Source: Candidatus Methanomarinus sp. HR1
GTDB taxonomy: Archaea > Halobacteriota > Methanosarcinia > Methanosarcinales > Methanocomedenaceae
Length of the DNA: 8,733 bases
Assembly: GCA_002926195.1 (NCBI GenBank)
Contig: MZXQ01000032.1
Coordinates: forward strand, 1 to 8,733
Direction: 5' to 3'
The translations under genes were made by a program, and so were the position numbers. How positions within the stretch are numbered: position 1 is the first letter of the stretch; each line of letters opens with the position of its first letter. Below are positions 5,697 to 8,733 of the stretch, piece by piece. The notes under the pieces are model-generated. The model was not told the origin of the DNA. It saw only the letters and a program-made list of their open reading frames with translations, and ran no database searches.

Positions 5697-7049
5697 TCAT
5701 GACCTTCCAAAGTCATCTTCAAGACGTTCAATATCATCTTCGCCGAAATAATCTCCTTCCTGTACCTCAATAAAGACAAGATTATCCGTATCCCTGTTAG
5801 TCATACGGTGAGCTGCACTTTTTGGTATATCAATGGATTCTCCTGCCATAAGAGGATACTCTTTATCACCCAGTGTTACTACGCCGGTTCCACTGACAAC
5901 CAGCCAGTGCTCATTTCTACGTTTGTGACGCTGAAGAGATAATCGCTTATCAGGAAATACTGTGATACGCTTCACCTTATGATCAGTCTGGTCAGATAAT
6001 ACTTCGTAAAAACCCCATGGACGGTGGTCTTCTCGTTTGCATCCTGATATGATCGATTCATATACAGCTATATAATCATCTACCATACGCTCAACAGAAA
6101 AACGTGTTTGCGCTATCTCGCGACATCTTCTACGTGATATCCCGGGGATCTTTTGTATAGCTGCTACGGCTTCATCAATACTATCAACTAAAAATCCGTT
6201 CTCTGCGTTAATTATCAATTCTGACATAGAGCCTTTATTGTATGCAATAACGGGAGTGCCACATGCCATTGATTCTACAACAGTAAGCCCGAACGGTTCC
6301 TTGAAACCAATGGGGTGGAGTACGCAATATGCACTGCCCATTAGTGAATTTCTAATATCACTGCTAACATGACCTTCATAGACTATCTGATCATTATCAA
6401 TATAGGGCTTAACCTGGGTATCAAAATATTCATGATCATGTATGAACCCAGCCATCCGTAATTTCATACCTGCTTTTTTTGCAATCTCAATGGCTTCCCT
6501 GGTACCCTTATCAGGATGGATGCGTCCTAAAAAGAGTAGATAATTATCAGGATTATCATTGAAAGTAAAACTATCAACATCAATCCCGTGGTATATAGTT
6601 GTCTTATAATCCAGGCGTGGTGAGCGGTCTGCATTACTAATAGATATATAAAAAACTTTTTCGTTATATTTCTCATACACAGGCAGTATCTTCTGAGATG
6701 AAAAACCGTGGATGGTTGATACAACAGGTGTATCAATTAATCCAGTATACGAAATTGGTAGAAAATCAAAATTATTATGGATCAGGTCGAACTCGGCAGC
6801 GTGTTCCATCAGTTCAGATATATGAAGGCATTCCCAGACTTTCGGATCAAGATCCTTATCTTCCTCATAAGGTCGTGGACAAACTGCATGAAGATGGGCA
6901 GATGTCTTTGAATCCATTGTAGCAAAGAGCGTGACATCTATACCTCGCTTAACCAGTCCTTCAGTAAGCAAAGACGTAACCAATTCCCATGGTCCGTACT
7001 GTTTTGGTGGTGTACTCCAGGCAATAGGAGATAACATAGCTATTCTCAT
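5697..7049 (-). CDS. GT4 glycosyltransferase fused to a phosphomannose isomerase type II/ManC-like cupin
   Basis: A 450-residue two-domain protein. Residues 1-335 are a GT-B fold, family GT4: an N-terminal 'MRIAMLSPIAWSTPP' strand and glycine-rich loop, R176 and K181 in 'GRIHPDKG', and the EX7E motif E251-E259 in 'EPFGLTVVES', followed by 'GTPVIAYNKGSMSELI'. Such enzymes move a sugar from a nucleotide donor. Residues 339-447 match the C-terminal cupin of ManC/type II phosphomannose isomerase: 'HRPWGFYEVL', then Q373-x-H375...E380-H381-W ('EHWLVVSGTG') and H414 ('PKSAAHRMTN'), the usual metal ligands. The GDP-mannose pyrophosphorylase part of ManC is absent. ATG at 7049 has AGAGGT (7063-7058) 8 nt upstream. 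It follows the GH130 gene by 35 nt, so the two are co-transcribed. A mannose link is inferred; donor and acceptor are not known. Confidence 0.88.
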   Translation of the reverse strand: MRIAMLSPIAWSTPPKQYGPWELVTSLLTEGLVKRGIDVTLFATMDSKTSAHLHAVCPRPYEEDKDLDPKVWECLHISELMEHAAEFDLIHNNFDFLPISYTGLIDTPVVSTIHGFSSQKILPVYEKYNEKVFYISISNADRSPRLDYKTTIYHGIDVDSFTFNDNPDNYLLFLGRIHPDKGTREAIEIAKKAGMKLRMAGFIHDHEYFDTQVKPYIDNDQIVYEGHVSSDIRNSLMGSAYCVLHPIGFKEPFGLTVVESMACGTPVIAYNKGSMSELIINAENGFLVDSIDEAVAAIQKIPGISRRRCREIAQTRFSVERMVDDYIAVYESIISGCKREDHRPWGFYEVLSDQTDHKVKRITVFPDKRLSLQRHKRRNEHWLVVSGTGVVTLGDKEYPLMAGESIDIPKSAAHRMTNRDTDNLVFIEVQEGDYFGEDDIERLEDDFGRS

Positions 7050-7084
7050 TTGACAAAACCTCTTTTATCAATATCATTAAATCA

Positions 7085-8155
7085 TCAATTAACAGGGAAT
7101 CGGATGATATAATCCAGAAGGTCAGATAGTCTTGCTGTTGCCATGGCAACATGAGTGTCTGCACTGCCGTAATAAATACGGACTTCCCCGTTTTCTTCAA
7201 CCCATCCGCATGGAAAAACAACGCTTTTTACATCGCCTTCGATCTCATACGTTTCCTTGGGACCGAATATCCATTCATTGGATCTACACAACACCCTGGT
7301 TGGATCATTAAGATCCAAAAGAGCAAGGCCGAGGCGGTAGACGTCTCCTGAAGGAGTATTGCGCACTCCGTGGTAGAGTATCAACCACCCTTTTTCGGTT
7401 TGCATTGGTGGTGTGGAGAGACCTATCTTATTTGCATCCCACCACCCGCCTTTGTGTGCAGCGATCAATATCTTGTGGCCGCACCAGTGTTTCAAATCAT
7501 CGGAATATGAAATCCATATATGTGCCCCATCCTGTATACTTTCAACTGTCTTGAGAGATTCGTAATTATAATTTGTATCTTTAAGTTCAGCTGATTCACT
7601 TGAACTGGCTTTTTCCATAGCCTCATAAAGCAGATCACCGATAATCTCATCACGTGCAAATTTTGATACACCTCTATGCAGCATAAGCCATTTGCCATTG
7701 AACCTTATTGGGAATATGGCTGCATCTTTATTATCTGCTGGCGTTACAGGTCCTATTCTTTCAAAGGAATAAAAATTTTTAGTAGTGGCTAAAGATACCT
7801 GTGGGCCGTTTCTGGAATAAGCAGTGTATAAGATAACCCAGTGTTTTAATTCATCAACATAGGTAATACGCGGATCCTCTATACCCCATATCTCTTCAGG
7901 GTAGTGTTCCGGATCAGGTTCAAAAGTCGGACTCCCATCAATCTCCCAGTTATCATATCCATTCTTACTTTGTGCGACTGTTAAATGTGATATACCCCGA
8001 TAATCTTCTACACGCACCAGCAACAAAGTATAACCCTTAAATATAATTGCAGCCGGATTGAAAACAGAATTAGCAGGATAAGGCCAGTCACTGGCAGTAA
8101 GGATTGGATTCTTTTCATATCGTGTGAATAATTCATGAACTGAAGTTTTACTCAT
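7085..8155 (-). CDS. GH130-family mannoside phosphorylase-like protein
   Basis: A 356-residue five-bladed beta-propeller protein of family GH130, whose characterised members mostly phosphorolyse beta-mannosides, some beta-1,2- and some beta-1,4-linked. Marks are 'KNPILTASDWPYPANSVFNPAA' (positions 15-36), 'VRVEDYRGISHL' (47-58), 'WGIEDPRITY' with D94 as the likely catalytic acid (EDPR), 'KDAAIFP', 'WISYSDDLKHW', 'WLILYHG' (257-263) and 'RIYYGSADTHVAMA'. The start is the ATG at 8155, with AGGAG (8167-8163) 7 nt upstream; the upstream in-frame TTG at 8176 lacks a site and is rejected. There is no signal peptide, so it is cytoplasmic. A Ser/Glu-rich stretch at about 165-208 looks like an insertion between propeller blades. 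It is first in an operon with the GT4-cupin gene, so it may recycle or build the same mannoside. Phosphorylase versus transferase (GT108-like) activity cannot be told here. Confidence 0.88.
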   Translation of the reverse strand: MSKTSVHELFTRYEKNPILTASDWPYPANSVFNPAAIIFKGYTLLLVRVEDYRGISHLTVAQSKNGYDNWEIDGSPTFEPDPEHYPEEIWGIEDPRITYVDELKHWVILYTAYSRNGPQVSLATTKNFYSFERIGPVTPADNKDAAIFPIRFNGKWLMLHRGVSKFARDEIIGDLLYEAMEKASSSESAELKDTNYNYESLKTVESIQDGAHIWISYSDDLKHWCGHKILIAAHKGGWWDANKIGLSTPPMQTEKGWLILYHGVRNTPSGDVYRLGLALLDLNDPTRVLCRSNEWIFGPKETYEIEGDVKSVVFPCGWVEENGEVRIYYGSADTHVAMATARLSDLLDYIIRFPVN

Positions 8156-8162
8156 AATTTGA

Positions 8163-8225
8163 CTCCTGGTATCCAAATTCCTTATATTACAATGAAAAAT
8201 ACCCTATAGTATAACTAGATTAGTT
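8163..8225 (-). promoter_or_regulatory. Promoter region of the GH130-GT4 operon
   Basis: On the minus strand TTATACTATA (about 8214-8205) is a TATA-like candidate that would give a leader of about 30 nt before the ATG at 8155; GTAATATAAG (8188-8179) is a weaker choice. The inverted repeat AACTA-gat-TAGTT (8213-8225) overlaps or abuts the box and could be an operator. AGGAG at 8167-8163 is the ribosome site. All are sequence guesses. Confidence 0.35.
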
Positions 8226-8500
8226 GGATAATACTTAAAATTTTCACTTTGTACCGTTGGGTGAGGAAGAAGCAATCAAATTAGAATGTAATCTGGTGTT
8301 TCTAATTTGATAGTCCGATTATAATCCACCACTGTATAAAAAAATCATACACTTTTTTTGATTTATTATAGTATAAAATAATAATATTAACACAAAATAT
8401 TCCATATGCCCAATTAATAAATGGAATCAAGGAAAAAATCGATAGCATAAGCTATAATTTCAAATGAAAACTTTATTCTTGAATTAAGGTTGTTTCAAGA
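8226..8500. other. AT-rich non-coding stretch
   Basis: No credible coding region is visible in the gap between the GH130 start and the broken gene at 8501. It is AT-rich and holds the inverted repeat at 8275-8311, a 10-bp palindrome GATTATAATC (8317-8326), and A7 (8338-8344) and T7 (8353-8359) runs. The minus strand reads T7 at 8344-8338, which could terminate leftward transcription from the gene beyond 8501. I see no tRNA or known RNA fold. Confidence 0.5.
8275..8311. repeat. 12-bp perfect inverted repeat with 13-nt loop
   Basis: ATCAAATTAGAA (8275-8286) and TTCTAATTTGAT (8300-8311) are perfect reverse complements separated by 13 nt. It sits about 120 bp upstream of the GH130 start and about 190 bp past the end of the leftward gene at 8501. 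It could be a terminator stem, a small structured RNA or the remnant end of a mobile element. No second copy is seen in the window. Confidence 0.6.
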
Positions 8501-8733
8501 TTAGATAAAATTCTCAAAAGCGTTTGCAGGTTCAATATTGTTTGCTAAATTTATCAATACCAACAGCTGGTATGTAATGAAGTTTAACTTCACATATAGT
8601 TCTCTACTTTCGTTAATTATACGCCTAACATCAACATTATTTCATCAATACCTTCAACTTCAAGTCTATATTTCACGAAATGATGAAGAGCTGATCCTGT
8701 TGGAATTTGAATTAAATCCGCCGTGATATCAAT
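8501..8733 (-). pseudogene. Unrecognised gene 3' end with an apparent -1 base frameshift, cut by window
   Basis: From the window edge the minus strand reads 38 codons ('IDITADLIQIPTGSALHHF' then 'VKYRLEVEGIDEIMLMLGV') to a TAA at 8619-8617. A second frame takes over at once and stays open to a TAA at 8503-8501: 'VDVRRIINESRELYVKLNF' then 'ITYQLLVLINLANNIEPAN' and 'AFENFI'. Both halves look like natural protein with matching codon style. Adding one A in the AT-rich run near 8643-8635 (GAAATAATG) would join them as '...EGIDEINVDVRR...'. So this is probably one gene broken by a single-base loss, a sequencing error in an A/T run, or less likely a programmed shift. I do not recognise the family. 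The plus-strand reading frame over the same bases has only a TTG start, no ribosome site and looks like an antisense shadow. Confidence 0.45.

Noticed and set aside
8156..8176. Upstream TTG start for the GH130 gene, adding 7 residues
   Set aside because: The ATG at 8155 has AGGAG 7 nt upstream, and that site would be inside the longer coding region; the longer start has no such signal.
8338..8359. A7 and T7 runs as a hairpin terminator
   Set aside because: A pure A/T stem with an 8-nt loop is weak; I keep only the minus-strand T7 as a possible termination signal.
8538..8726. 62-residue plus-strand reading frame
   Set aside because: TTG start, no ribosome site, and low-complexity Leu/Ser content; the minus strand gives better protein-like sequence over the same bases.
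1..8733. CRISPR array, tRNA, rRNA or complete insertion sequence
   Set aside because: No regularly spaced repeats, cloverleaf-like segments, rRNA-like blocks or transposase motifs were seen on either strand.

Overview
The window looks like chromosomal DNA of a euryarchaeote, most likely methanogen-like or ANME-like (Methanosarcinia or Methanomicrobia). This placement is inferred from gene content and signals: a two-gene minimal SUF (SufC plus one SufB/SufD protein), an archaeal-type peroxiredoxin with a C-terminal CX5C, a DUF234-type archaeal ATPase, AT-rich TATA-like promoters and strong GGAGG or GAGGT ribosome sites. No 16S or tRNA gene is present to confirm it.

Layout from left to right: (1) 1-494, minus strand: the first 164 codons of a QueG-like iron-sulfur protein cut by the window edge. 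(2) 677-2140, plus strand: an AT-rich archaeal AAA/STAND-like ATPase with a C-terminal PD-(D/E)XK nuclease-like fold, ending inside a large nested hairpin. (3) 2216-2728, minus strand: a non-haem ferritin with a complete ferroxidase centre. (4) 2931-5672, plus strand: a tight operon of rubredoxin (53 aa), peroxiredoxin, SufC and SufB/D, divergent from ferritin across a 202-nt shared regulatory region. (5) 5697-8155, minus strand: a two-gene operon of a GH130-family mannoside phosphorylase-like protein and a GT4 glycosyltransferase fused to a phosphomannose isomerase type II/ManC-like cupin. (6) 8156-8500: AT-rich non-coding DNA with a 12-bp perfect inverted repeat. (7) 8501-8733, minus strand: the 3' end of an unrecognised gene that carries an apparent single-base frameshift.

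Blocks 3 and 4 make a coherent iron and oxidative-stress island: ferritin stores or detoxifies iron, peroxiredoxin removes peroxide, rubredoxin may carry electrons, and SufC/SufB builds or repairs Fe-S clusters. Block 5 is a separate carbohydrate module, probably mannose-based; its polymer and direction (synthesis or breakdown) are unknown. The more unusual items are the GT4-cupin fusion next to GH130, the hairpin that supplies the ATPase C-terminal tail, and the frameshifted gene at the right edge. I see no CRISPR array, tRNA, rRNA, complete insertion sequence or evident new defence system.
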